Shown in pieces: positions 36,770-50,900 of a stretch of 64,000 nt of DNA; within the stretch, counting starts at the first letter, position 1; every line of letters starts with the position of its first letter. Origin of the DNA: Nematostella vectensis (Eukaryota; Cnidaria; Anthozoa; Actiniaria; Edwardsiidae); assembly GCF_932526225.1 (NCBI RefSeq), contig NC_064043.1:15748085-15812084 (forward strand). Reading direction: 5' to 3'. Made by a program: the position numbers and the translations under genes. The notes under the pieces were generated by a model. It had not been told where the DNA came from, ran no database searches, and worked only from the letters and a program-made list of their open reading frames with translations.

Positions 36770-38228
36770 CAGTTTGGATTGAAGGACGTTGCTTCTATAC
36801 AACCGTCTATTTTCTTAGACTTTAGTAAGGCGTTCGTCTCTGTCCCACACGAGCGCCTGCTCGTGGGAAAACCAACACTTTGCTGCGCGACTTCCTAACA
36901 AATCGAAGACAGCGGGTGGTCATCAGCGGCTCATCTTCCACTTGGTCACTTGTACTATCTTTCGTTTTGCAGGGAACTGTAGTAGGCCAAATGTTGTTTC
37001 TGTTATTTGTGAATGTCATCCCGGCCAGAGTAGCCTCTGGAATTAAACTGTTCGCTGATGATTGTGTCATCTTTTGCAATATCAACTCTCCGGAAGACCA
37101 TGCTCTGCTCCAGTCTTTCGTTGTCAGTCGTTTCGTTAATTTCGTTGAGGCCTGGGCTAGGAACTGGCAGATGACGTTTGCTCCTAACAAGTGTATGGCA
37201 ATTTGCATTACCCTCAAGAGGTTTTCCTCACATATCATCAGTATCGTATCTCTGGATCTCCCCTTGAGAGGTTGCAATACCAAAAATATCTTCGTGTGTA
37301 GATATGGCATTCCCTGAATTTGTCGAAGAAATGCACTGAGATGAAAAAGAAGGCCAGCAATGTACTTGGGGTCCTCCAGAGCAACCTCGCTTGCCGCTTT
37401 GAAACAAGAAAAATCCAAGGATTCTCTTTCAGACTCTGAAGACAAATCATTGACTTCAGCATACACACTTAGCGTACAATAAACGGGAACAAGAATAGAG
37501 TCTACCTCGAACCGTCGAAAACGTCGAAACCCTTTCAATTTAGCAACTCAATCACAATTGAAAACTAGCTGAATGCGACCCCTATTTGTACGACACGATC
37601 ATGCGTGGGAAAGCATTCTTTACATTCTACAACTTGTTGTGAAAATACGCTTTTTCCTTATTATAATAGGCGGCAGGGATGCCCTGTACTTGTATCGCTT
37701 ATCTCTTGTGATACCTGTATCAAAAATCAAAAGTAATTCACCGAAAAGAAGTTGATCAAATACTGCGCCACTAATCACTTTATCGCAGGCGAGTATAGCT
37801 TGCGTACATCCGTTTGGCAACATGGACTACATTCCTAAACGTTTAGTAAGTCTCACCTAAAAGCCACAAGATTATTACAAATGAAGTCTAGAGAATATAG
37901 AGATATTTATGGTTTCTAATTTGCTATATATGTCTAGTGACCCTGTCACAAACGTGCATGCCTCGCCCTGGTGATGTCAGAGTACGCCACTTCAGCCTGG
38001 TCGCCACACACATATAGAGGACATTAATAACATCGTGTCGTCCCAGAGGCGTGCTTTGCCGAATGAACAACGTTACCGAGATGATCAAGTCCCTCCAAGA
38101 TCGCCGCACGGACAAGGTTCTGGGGATGTTCTTTAAGATCAAAAAGGGATTAGTTAAAATACCCTTCCCTGAGGAGTTAGTCAAGAGGCATACCAAGACA
38201 CGGGGCAATGGTCAGCGTTATGCTTAGC
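36770..38228 (+). mobile_element. decayed LINE fragment (reverse transcriptase)
   Basis: Plus-strand remnants of a non-LTR RT in several frames: FLDFSKAF near 36815, FLTNRRQRVVISG near 36893, LFADDCVIF (active-site motif) near 37050, ANKC-like NWQMTFAPNKC near 37165, and a C-terminal block near 37990-38225 with AWSPHTYRG and GLVKIPFPEELVKRHTKTRG. At least three frameshifts or stops and some missing segments make it a pseudogene. It differs from the other LINE pieces in sequence, so it is another family. The 238-codon minus-strand ORF here (36822-37538) is its shadow. Confidence 0.8.
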
Positions 38229-38985
38229 TGGGTGGTTCAATAAACGCTTTTAAAATGTTTAAAGGAAGTGTATTAGTTTTTTAAAAGAAGTAGTAGCTTT
38301 TATTGATGTCTATTATTCGGTAGAGTTTCTTGATCGTAAGCAAATCATAAATGCAAAATAAATACGTGATCAACATGATCAGAAAATGAGAAAAATCCAA
38401 ACGTTCTTGACTGCTTAAGCGAAGGAGAGTTAACCTTTAGAATATCCTTCACGGCTGAAGTCCACTTGACGCGTTTTCCCTTGACGCGTTTCCACTTGAC
38501 GGCTTTCAAGTGGAAACGCGGCCTATATTGTCCACAGTATATATTAATTAAACTTTGAATTAGAAACTTGGAAAGAAAACGCACCCTAATCGTAACGTCA
38601 AAGCAAAACAAGAGAAAACAGCATACATTATGCCCCAATAGACTTTCCAAATATGCGATTATTTTTTTTACAATAAATACAGAATCTGTCATAAATTACG
38701 TTAGCTTCAGTGCAACAATGAAAGATGGGGCCACAAAGCACTTTTTAAAAGCGCGTAGATCCTTCATATATGGTTTACTATAGTAATAGTTAGGGCTAGG
38801 GTAAGGGTTAGGGACACAATAGTGAATCATATATTAATGACTACCTAAAAGCGCTTGGATACCGCTGACTTGGTATTTGATATATTCTACAAGGGTTCAA
38901 TGGGGTTAAGCATATCTCATTTTCATTTTTATTGTTATTATTTTTACACAGTTTTACAAAGAAACTAAAGAATTGAGGACTACCA
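38229..38985. other. intergenic region upstream of the PAN/EGF gene
   Basis: Presumed promoter region, but no clear TATA or initiator could be chosen. At 38788-38812 a short run of TTAGGG-like units (GTTAGGGCTAGGGTAAGGGT) resembles the metazoan telomere repeat. At 38460-38520 there are short inverted copies of CACTTGACGCGTTT-like sequence. Confidence 0.4.
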
Positions 38986-38989
38986 CATT

Positions 38990-41900
38990 ATGCCTGCAAT
39001 CAATTCATCGCCTCTCGGTCTTCTGTTACAAATCAGTATTCTATGCGCATGTCTGTTAGCATGCGAGCCTTGTCAGTCAAGCGATGGTATCCCTGGTTAC
39101 CGTCTGAAAGGATACGTCATAGGCTCTATTCCGGGGATCAGCGTGGAGAAATGTATCATAAAATGCACGAAACACAGCTCATGTTACAGCATCAATCATC
39201 ACCAGAGGGACCACCTATGCGAGTTGAACAACAAGACGAGGGTCTGGGTCAATACGGTTGACCTCACGGGGCGCTACGACTGGTTTTACATAGAGATACT
39301 GGGAAAAAAGTACGATCCGTGTTTGGTGGATAACCCGTGTGAGAATGGGGCCACATGTTCGTCTGTGTTGAGCACTGGAAGTCTTCGTTGTAACTGCGCA
39401 AACGGCTTCTTTGGAGAAACTTGTGCTGATTTACCACCTCTCACTTCAGGTATGGCAGTATCATTAGTGAAAACAGTAAAAACCCTTAACACTTTGAGCT
39501 ACCCAAACTCGTTATCAGTGAATGAAAAATAAATTTCTTCCTAGTTCCACTGTATCTTGGTGTCTGATCTCGCGGCTGTTTTACAGTCCAAATGTCACGC
39601 AATCCATCCTTGCTTACACAGCACGAGCGACAAAGTGGCGACAGAATTACTAGACTGTAGACTATCAAGTCGACTATCAACTAGACTGTAGACTATCAAT
39701 TCGACTATCAACTAGACTGTAGACTATCAAGTCGACTATCAACTAGACTGTAGACTATCAACTAGACTGTAGACTATCAAGTCGACTATCAACTAGACTG
39801 TAGACTATCAACTAGACTATCAACTAGACTAAAGACTATCAACTAGACTGTAGACTATCAAGTCGACTATCAACTAGACTGTAGACTATCAAGTCGACTA
39901 TCAACTAGACTGTAGACTATCAACTCGACTATCAACTAGACTGTAGACTATCAACTAGACTATTAACTAGACTGTAGACTATCAACTAGACTGTAGACTA
40001 TTAAGTCGACTATCAACTAGACAGTAGACTATCAAGTCGACTATCAACTAGACTGTAGACTATCAAGTCGACTATCAACTAGACTGTAGAATATCAAGTA
40101 GAATGTCAACTAGACTGTAGACTATCAAGTCGACTATCAACTAGACTGTAGACTATCAAGTCGACTATCAACTAGACTGTAGACTATCAAGTCGACTATC
40201 AACTAGACTGTAGACTATCAAGTCGACTATCAACTAGACTGTAGACTATCAACTAGACTGTAGACTATCAAGTAGAATGTCAACTGGACTGTAGACTATC
40301 AAGTCGACTATCAACTAGACTGTAAAATATCAAGTCGACTATCAACTAGACTGTAGACTATCAAGTCGACTATCAACTAGACTGTAGACTATCAACTAGA
40401 CTGTAGACTATCAAGTCGACTATCAACTAGACTGTAGACTATCAAGTCGACTATCAACTAGACTGTAGACTATCAAGTCGACTATCAACTAGACTGTAGA
40501 CTATCGTTGACTATCAACTAGACTGTAGACTATCAAGTCGACTATCAACTAGACAGTAGAATATCAAGTAGAATGTCAACTAGACTGTAGACTATCAAGT
40601 CGACTATCAACTAGACTGTAGACTATCAAGTTGACTATCAACTAGACTGTAGACTATCAAGTAGAATGTCAACTAGACTGTAGACTATCAAGTAGAATGT
40701 CAACTAGACTGTAGAATATCAAGTAGAATGTCAACAACTGTAGACTATAATGCGATTCTCAAATTGATTGACTACCAAACAAAGAATTCACCCTTTCGTC
40801 ACGTGCGTTTTACGGGTTCAAAGTGCAACAAATCCTAAACAACCCGCGAAAGTTCGGACAAGTCAAGAAGCGTATGTTTCGTACAAACGGAATATTGACA
40901 ACAAAGCCTTGTCCCATAGCACCTAAAGAAATAAAACTAGATTCCTGCAGTTATGCATTTCTACAGGTGCCATGGGCATAATGCTTTGTTGTCCCCATTT
41001 TGTTCGTACAAAAGCACACGATTTTTTACTTGTCCGAACTTTCGCAGGTTGTTTACGATTTGTTGGACTTTGACCCCGTAAAACGTTACTTTCCAGCGCC
41101 GAAAGGGCGAATTTAGTGGAAGGACCAATAACCAGGACAAGGTTGTTTTAATGCCTTTTTTTCTCAGAGGGAAATTTCAGTTGCATTAGCGAGACGGTAA
41201 CAATGGGTAACAACAAATTCATGGACTTCTGGACCGCGAGTATCCTGTCACCGACGAATCTTCTTCTGACGAGCTGTGATGCTGACCTGCTCGCGAATGT
41301 ATCAGAGCTTTTCGTGTTCGTCAGCCGCGCTTTACTCAATGACTATGGGAAATACGACATCGTCAGAATTAGAGAAGCGAGTGGGTATGTAGACAGACAG
41401 ACGGACGGACGGACGGACAATCACGAACAATTAAAGGCAGACAGACCGACAGACAAGTAAAATATATGTAAATACATATATTTTACCAACCTTCTTCTCC
41501 TTCTACAGCTGTAATTTGACACTGTATTTCCCAATCAAGTTCTCGGTGTCGGGGAACCCCTGCGAGATTATTGCTCAGCGTTTGACAAAGTTTGATCACA
41601 TGACTCTGACACAGTCCTGCACTGTCACGGGCCGGGCGCGGACAGCAACAGGGAGCGGTATCCTAGCCCTCAGGACTAATACCCTGACTATTGACAGCAC
41701 TTCCAAGATAACCATGGACGGAAAAGGTGAAAAACAAAAGTAAACAGTCTTACGACTAGTGTTGCCAAATTCTCCACATTAAGACAGTTATCTCGCAGGG
41801 TAAAGAGACGGTCTTTAGACAAGTGTTGTTCGTTTCTCCATATTTAAACAGTTGTGTCTTGCAGGGTTTAGAGACGGTCTTCTGACTAGTTTTGTCCATT

Positions 41901-44900
41901 TCTCCATATTAAAACAGTTGTGTCTTGCAGGGTTTAGAGACGGTCTTCTGACTAGTGTTGTTCATTTCTCCATATTTAAACAGTTGTGTCTTGCAGGGTT
42001 TAGATACGGTCTTCTGACTAGTGTTGTCCATTTCTTCATATTTAAACAGTTGTGTCTTGCAGGGTTTAGAGACGGTCTTCTGACTAGTGTTGTTCATTTC
42101 TCCATATTTAAACAGTTGTGTCTTGCAGGGTTTAGAGAAGGTCTTTAGACAAGTGTTGTCCATTTCTCCATATTAAAACAGTTGTGTCTTGCAGGGTTTA
42201 GAGACGGTCTTCTGACTAGTGTTGTCCATTTCTCCATATTAAAACAGTTGTGTCTTGCAGGGTTTAGAGAAGGTCTTTAGACAAGTGTTGTCCATTTCTC
42301 CATATTAAAACAGTTGTGTCTTGCAGGGTTTAGAGACGGTCTTCTGACTAGTGTTGTCCATTTCTCCATATTAAAACAGTTGTGTCTTGCAGGGTTTAGA
42401 GACGGTCTTCTGACTAGTGTTGTTCATTTCTCCATATTAAAACAGTTGTGTCTTGCAGGGTTTAGAGAAGGTCTTTAGACAAGTGTTGTCCATTTCTCCA
42501 TATTAAAACAGTTGTGTCTTGCAGGGTTTAGAGACGGTCTTCTGACTAGTGTTGTCCATTTCTCCATATTAAAACAGTTGTGTCTTGCAGGGTTTAGAGA
42601 CGGTCTTCTGACTAGTGTTGTTCATTTCTCCATATTTAAACAGTTGTGTCTTGCAGGGTTTAGAGAAGGTCTTTAGACAAGTGTTGTCCATTTCTCCATA
42701 TTAAAACAGTTGTGTCTTGCAGGGTTTAGAGACGGTCTTCTGACTAGTGTTGTCCATTTCTCCATATTAAAACAGTTGTGTCTTGCAGGGTTTAGAGAAG
42801 GTCTTTAGACAAGTGTTGTCCATTTCTCCATATTAAAACAGTTGTGTCTTGCAGGGTTTAGAGACGGTCTTCTGACTAGTGTTGTCCATTTCTCCATATT
42901 AAAACAGTTGTGTCTTGCAGGGTTTAGAGACGGTCTTCTGACTAGTGTTGTTCATTTCTCCATATTTAAACAGTTGTGTCTTGCAGGGTTTAGAGACGGT
43001 CTTCTGACTAGTGTTGTTCATTTCTCCATACTTAAACAGTTGTTTCTTGCAGGGTTTAGAGACGGTCTTCTGACTAGTGTTGTCCATTTCTCCATATTAA
43101 AACAGTTGTGTCTTGCAGGGTTTAGAGACGGTCTTCTGACTAGTGTTGTTCATTTCTCCATATTTAAACAGTTGTGTCTTGCAGGGTTTAGAGACGGTCT
43201 TCTGACTAGTGTTGTTCATTTCTCCATATTTAAACAGTTGTGTCTTGCAGGGTTTAGAGAAGGTCTTCTGACTAGTGTTGTCCATTTCTCCATATTAAAA
43301 CAGTTGTGTCTTGCAGGGTTTAGAGAAGGTCTTCTGACTAGTGTTGTCCATTTCTCCATATTTAAACAGTTGTGTCTTGCAGGGTTTAGAGAAGGTCTTT
43401 AGACAAGTGTTGTCCATTTCTCCATATTAAAACAGTTGTGTCTTGCAGGGTTTAGAGACGGTCTTCTGACTAGTGTTGTCCATTTCTCCATATTAAAACA
43501 GTTGTGTCTTGCAGGGTTTAGAGAAGGTCTTTAGACAAGTGTTGTCCATTTCTCCATATTAAAACAGTTGTGTCTTGCAGGGTTTAGAGACGGTCTTCTG
43601 ACTAGTGTTGTCCATTTCTCCATATTAAAACAGTTGTGTCTTGCAGGGTTTAGAGACGGTCTTCTGACTAGTGTTGTTCATTTCTCCATATGTAAACAGT
43701 TGTGTCTTGCAGGGTTTAGAGACGGTCTTCTGACTAGTGTTGTCCATTTCTCCATATTAAAACAGTTGTGTCTTGCAGGGTTTAGAGAAGGTCTTTAGAC
43801 AAGTGTTGTTCATTTCTCCATATGTAAACAGTTGCGTCTTGCAGGGTTTAGAGACGGTCTTCTGACTAGTGTTGTCCATTTCTCCATATTAAAACAGTTG
43901 TGTCTTGCAGGGTTTAGAGAAGGTCTTTAGACAAGTGTTGTCCATTTCTCCATATTAAAACAGTTGTGTCTTGCAGGGTTTAGAGACGGTCTTCTGACTA
44001 GTGTTGTCCATTTCTCCATATTAAAACAGTTGTGTCTTGCAGGGTTTAGAGACGGTCTTCTGACTAGTGTTGTTCATTTCTCCATATTTAAACAGTTGTG
44101 TCTTGCAGGGTTTAGAGACGGTCTTCTGACTAGTGTTGTTCATTTCTCCATATTTAAACAGTTGTTTCTTGCAGGGTTTAGAGACGGTCTTCTGACTAGT
44201 GTTGTCCATTTCTCCATATTAAAACAGTTGTGTCTTGCAGGGTTTAGAGACGGTCTTCTGACTAGTGTTGTTCATTTCTCCATATTTAAACAGTTGTGTC
44301 TTGCAGGGTTTAGAGACGGTCTTCTGACTAGTGTTGTTCATTTCTCCATATTTAAACAGTTGTGTCTTGCAGGGTTTAGAGAAGGTCTTCTGACTAGTGT
44401 TGTCCATTTCTCCATATTAAAACAGTTGTGTCTTGCAGGGTTTAGAGAAGGTCTTCTGACTAGTGTTGTTCATTTCCCCATATTAAAACAGTTGTGCCTT
44501 GCAGGGTTTAGAGAAGGTCTTCTGACTAGTGTTGTCCATTTCTCCATATTAAAACAGTTGTGTCTTGCAGGGTTTAGAGACGGTCTTCTGACTAGTGTTG
44601 TCCATTTCCCCATATTAAAACAGTTGTGTCTTGCAGGGTTTAGAGACGGTCTTCTGACTAGTGTTGTTCATTTCTCCATATTTAAACAGTTGTTTCTTGC
44701 AGGGTTTAGAGACGGTCTTCTGACTAGTGTTGTTCATTTCTCCATATTTAAACAGTTGTTTCTTGCAGGGTTTAGAGACGGTCTTCTGACTAGTGTTGTT
44801 CATTTCCCCATATTAAAACAGTTGTGCCCTGCAGGCTATAAAGGCGGTCAAGGAGGAACCTCTAGTGGTGGTGGGGGGTACGGAGGGGAGACCTACGCCT

Positions 44901-47900
44901 GTCTTTCAAGTACCTACGGCAAGGGCGGAGACCGCAACCAGCCTGGAAATGCTGGAGGAGGGGCTGGGGAAGGTAAGTAAGCCCCCAGCATCATACTTTT
45001 GTTCACGTTTGTGTTGAGGTGTAAGACTCGGGGTTTCCTGTTTGCAACTGTAAGCGTAGCCTCCTCTGAAGGCGTCTTTAAACGTTAAGAAGCCGAAATG
45101 AATCGGAATATCTTCGCGGGCTGGCTTTCTTTGTTACGGGGGAAGCTTCTTTGTGATGGAGGAGGGAATAAGTCCCCTTATATAGCGGCCTTTTTCCTTT
45201 TCTGGTGTTTTCTGGTCAACGGCGATTCAGCGGTGTAGTAACCAGTGTGGTCCACGGGCTCTAGGATATATTTACGTCATGGTGATGTCTGATGTCTTGT
45301 AAGTGTCGAATAAAGCACGTACTCCTATTCCTAAAAAAATATTTTTCACTTGGGTAGGGGACGAAACCCGCCGATTGGGGAATTACTAAATTACCAGGCG
45401 GCGGTCACATAGCCCGGGTTAGATAGCCCGTCGTTGAAAACAATACAAATACAACCCGTTGAGGTCGAAAATCGGGTTTTTTTTCTGCACTAACGATCCC
45501 ATGAGCATTGTATATCACTTGGCCGAAATGCGACTTTCTTTTATACGCGGCTAGTCATAGCTGAACCCGAACCACTTTATATCTATACCCTGGGTTTGTG
45601 TTATCAACCCTTGCCCTTACTCTGCCTCTGGTGTGAGGGTGTGTTTAAGTGCAGCCCTGGAGCACATGAGGGCAGACGAAAACCAGCCTAAGTTATCTGC
45701 TCGAGATGACCTCACGTTTTCCACCACACCCATTAATTGGATAGAACAAGTAGAATGAACCTATTCCGATAATTGCTAGGATCAACTGGTGGCCCCGGCG
45801 GCATCAACGCAGGTGGCGGGGGAGGAGACTCAACAACGGATTTGGATGACGGTGCCGGTGGGGGAGGGGGAGGGGGCCACTTCTCAGGGGGGGCTGGTGG
45901 TGCCGCGGCTACAGGCTGTACAAATCAGTATGGTGGCAGCGGTGGGATCGCCTCAAGCACGGTAAGCCCCTTTCTTGGAGTTAGAAACTCTGATCCCATT
46001 AATAAAGAGTTGTCTCCAAGGGTCTACAACCCTGACCATGCTTAGGACTAATAGTCTGGCAATACTAATAGTATGACAATAAATTACCACCTCTCAAATT
46101 GAGACAACAAACTTACACGTGAGCCTCTGATTGCTAAGTTTCAAGATCAAGCCATTCGATATAACGATACAATAACGATATAACGAAACAAACATTAGCA
46201 CCGACAATGTCCACATGTTTACAGATCGGAGCTTGTGCAGGAGGCGGCGGTAGCTCCAACTGCCCGGCGGGCAACGGTGGCAATAGCTGTCAGCGGGGAG
46301 GACAATCCGGGGGCGCAGCAGGGACTGCATCAATGGGAGGAGGTGGAGGTATAGTTACCCGTCCCATATCTGAATAGCAGGGAAAGGATGGGGGAATAGT
46401 GACAGCTGCAAAAAAAGTACAATAAAGAAATGAGCTACTCAGGGATCTGGTCTGAGACCTGGTCTGGTCCACAATTAACATTGATGTCTGCTTGACTCAA
46501 TCTAGGTGGATCGCAGGGTATTAATTATGGAGGTGGTGGCGGTGGAGGTAAGATAATAAAGTGCAAACCCTGACTCCTTAAATTATGGAATGCGTTTGTA
46601 AATTCATTTTTTTATTCTTTAGGAAAACGAGAGAAAAAAAAACAATAAAAAAGTGGGTGAAAAGGGGAATAAAACAATGTATAGCGAGTCATATGCGCTT
46701 GTACGAGTGTTATACCGATTCCTTGATTTGTACTTTTAGGAGGATTGCAATTTGGTAACCAGGACTACACTTCTCGTCTAAGCTACGGTGGTGGAGGAGG
46801 AGGCGGTGGTGGAAGTGCGTTTGGTATCGAGGGTGGACGAGGAGGACACGGCGGGGGACTGGTACTACTTCTAATAAAGACGCTCACACTCGAGGGCAAC
46901 ATTAGGGCGAAAGGTGAAATGATGACATTTTGAAAACCCTGACCTAACCGGACTTTTGTTATTTTTGTCGCATTAAACACGCTCGCGCCCAAGTGGTCGG
47001 TCAGTCATACTAGACTTCGAGTGCGGACCTCCGTAACTGTCAAAGGAAAAGCACAGCGCGCGCTCGCTTGAATTTTTAAAAAACATAGCGCAGGCCCATT
47101 AAAAATAGCAGCGTTTAGGTGCGCGCGTGACAAACAAATTTGCAAAATTCGTCACTTCAAACCCATCTTATCCTTCTTTGATGTGTGTTCTCGGCCAATT
47201 ATATTATAGCACTATTATATATTACTGTTATATACTATTATATATATATATTCTATTATATGCTATTATTATAACACTATTATAGCTTTCTGGCCTGTCT
47301 CAAGGACCTCTGCACTGAGTAAATGACAGCTTGCCTAAAGCAAGTCCCTTTTGTAGTGCGCGTTCATGTTTAAGAAATACAATGACATTCGATTTACATG
47401 TAAATAAAACATTAAAATTGGGGCATTGATGTAATCGTTTACATGATCGCCCTCAACATTCTCATGACGCAATCTCGTCCCTTGAACCTCCCCGCTGACC
47501 AAGCGACCGTAGGCAGCGAAACGAGATCAATCATAACGCATAACGCTAATTCTTCTACAGGAGAGCCAGGGGTGTGCCCGTCCACAATCGCTAGACATCG
47601 TGCAGCCCCGGGGGGGTCTGGGTCGGGTGGTAATGTCCTGATCTATGCAGATGAGCTGACAACAAGTGTAAGCGGTCGTATTTTAGTTGAGGGTGAAGTA
47701 CCGCGGAGATGTACAACAGGCGACACTGAAGGTACGTAAGGATCGTAAACGAGCTAACAGAGGTATGTCAGGATCGTAAACGCACTAATACAGGTAAGTT
47801 AGGATGGTAAACACACTAATAGAGGTAAGAAAGAATCTTGAACACACTAAAAGAGGTACGTAAGGATCGTGAACACATTAATAGAGGTACGTAAGGATCG

Positions 47901-50900
47901 TAAACGCACTAATAGAGGTACGTCAGGATCGCAAACGAGCTAACAGAGGTATGTCAGGATCGTAGACGCACTAATAGAGGTACGTAAGGATCGTAAACAC
48001 ACTAATAGAATTAAGAAAGAATCTTGAACACACTAAAAGAGGTACGTAAAGTACTTTTAAGTACCTTAAAAGGATCGTGTATACGCTAGTGGGGGTACGT
48101 AATGATCGTGAATACGCTAGTGGGGGTACGTAAGAATCGTGTATACGCAAGTGGGGGTACGTAAGGATCGTGAATACGCTAGTGGGGGTACGTAAGAATC
48201 GTGAATACGCTAGCGGTGGTACTTAAGGATCGTGAATACGCTAGTGGGGGTACGTAAGAATCGTGTATACGCTAGTGGGGGTACGTAAGAACAGTGAATA
48301 CGCTAGTAGGGGTACGTAAGAATCGTGAATACGCTAGTTGGGGTACGTAAGAATCGTGAATACGCTAGTGGGGTACGTAAGAATCGTGTATACGCTAGTG
48401 GGGGCACGTAAGAATCGTGAATACGCTAGTGGGGTACGTAAGAATCGTGAATACGCTAGTGGGGGTACGTAAGAATCGTGTATACGCTAGTGGTGGTACT
48501 TAAGGATCGTGTATACGCTAGTGGGGTACGTAAGAATCGTGTATACGCTAGTGGGGTACGTAAGAATCGTGAATACGCTAGTGGGGGCACGTAAGAATCG
48601 TGAATACGCTAGTGGTGGTACTTAAGGATCGTGAATACGCTAGTGGGGGCACGTAAGAATCGTGAATACGCTAGTGGTGGTACTTAAGGATCGTGAATAC
48701 GCTAGTGGGGGTACGTAAGAATCGTGTATACGCTAGTGGTGGTACGTAAGAATCGTGTATACGCTAGTGGGGGTACTTAAGGATCGTGAATACGCTAGTA
48801 GGGGTACGTAAGAATCGTGTATACGCTAGTGGGGGTACGTAAGAATCGTGTATACGCTAGTGGGGTTACTTAAGGATCGTGAATACGCTAGTGGGGGTAC
48901 GTAAGAATCGTGTATACGCTAGTGGGGGTACGTAAGAATCGTGTATACGCTAGTGGGGGTACGTAAGAATCGTGTATACGCTAGTGGGGGTACGTAAGAA
49001 TCGTGTATACGCTAGTGGGGGTACGTAAGAATCGTGTATACGCTAGTGGTGGTACGTAAGAATCGTGTATACGCTAGTGGGGTACGTAAGAATCGTGTAT
49101 ACGCTAGTGGGGGTACGTAAGAATCGTGAATACGCTAGTGGGGGTACGTAAGAATCGTGTATACGCTAGTGGGGGTACGTAAGAATCGTGTATACGCTAG
49201 TGGTGGTACTTAAGGATCGTGTATACGCTAGTCGGGTACGTAAGAATCGTGTATACGCTATTGGGGGTACGTAAGAATCGTGTATACGCTAGTGGGGGTA
49301 CGTAAGAATCGTGTATACGCTAGTGGTGGTACTCAAGGATCATGAATACGCTAGTGGGGGTACGTAAGAATCGTGAATACGCTAGTGGGGGTACGTAAGA
49401 ATCGTGTATACGCTAGTGGTGGTACTCAAGGATCATGAATACGCTAGTGGGGTACGTAAGAATCGTGTATACGCTAGTGGGGGTACGTTAGAATCGTGTA
49501 TACGCTAGTTGGGGTACGTAAGAATCGTAAATACGCTATTGGTGGTACTTAAGGATCGTGAATACGCTAGTGGGGCACGTAAGAATCGTGAATACGCTAG
49601 TGGGGTACGTAAGAATCGTGTATACGCTAGTGGGGGTACGTAAGAATCGTGTATACGCTAGTGGGGTACGTAAGAATCGTGTATACGCTAGTGGGGTACG
49701 TAAGAATCGTGAATACGCTAGTGGGGGTACGTAAGAATCGTGAATACGCTAGTGGGGGTACGTAAGAATCGTGTATACGCTAGTGGGGGTACGTAAGAAT
49801 CGTGTATACGCTAGTGGGGGTACGTAAGAATCGTGTATACGCTAGTGGGGGTACGTAAGGATCGTGTATACGCTAGTGGGTGTACGTAAGAATCGTGTAT
49901 ACGCTAGTGGTGGTACTTAAGGATCGTAAATACGCTAGTGGGGGTACGTAAGAATCGTGTATACGCTAGTGGGGTACGTAAGAATCGTGTATACGCTAGT
50001 GGTGGTACTTAAGGATCGTGAATACGCTAGTGGGGGTACGTAAGAATCGTGTATACGCTAGTGGTGGTACTTAAGGATCGTGAATACGCTAGTGGGGGTA
50101 CGTAAGAATCGTGTATACGCTAGTGGTGGTACTTAAGGATCGTAAATACGCTAGTAGGGGTACGTAAGAATCGTGAATACGCTAGTGGGGTACGTAAGAA
50201 TCGTGTATACGCTAGTGGTGGTACTTAAGGATCGTGAATACGCTAGTGGGTACGTAAGAATCGTGTATACGCTAGTGGGGGTACGTAAGAATCGTAAATA
50301 CGCTAGTGGGGTACGTAAGAATCGTGTATACGCTAGTGGGGGTACGTAAGAATCGTGTATACGCTAGTGGGGTACGTAAGAATCGTGTATACGCTAGTGG
50401 GGTACGTAAGAATCGTGAATACGCTAGTGGGGTACGTAAGAATCGTGTATACGCTAGTGGGGGTACGTAAGAATCGTGTATACGCTAGTGGGGGTACGTA
50501 AGAATCGTGTATACGCTAGTGGGGGTACGTAAGAATCGTGTATACGCTAGTGGGGGTACGTAAGAATCGTGTATACGCTAGTGGGGGTACGTAAGAATCG
50601 TGAATACGCTAGTGGGGTACGTAAGAATCGTGAATACGCTAGTGGAGGTACGTAAGAATCGTGTATACGCTAGTGGTGGTACTTAAGGATCGTGAATACG
50701 CTAGTGGGGGTACGTAAGAATTGTGTATACGCTAGTGGGGGTACGTAAGAATCGTGTATACGCTAGTGGTGGTACTTAAGGATCGTGAATACGCTAGTGG
50801 GGGTACGTAAGAATCGTGTATACGCTAGTGGGGGTACGTAAGAATCGTGTATACGCTAGTGGGGGTACGTAAGAATCGTGTATACGCTAGTGGGGGTACG

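Noticed and set aside
36822-37538. 238-codon minus-strand ORF
   Set aside because: Antisense of the decayed LINE reverse transcriptase on the plus strand.
42842-43402. 186-codon ORF with 22-residue repeats as an independent gene
   Set aside because: It starts at TTG within the intron 3 array; treated as possible alternative-exon sequence of the PAN/EGF gene, not a gene by itself.
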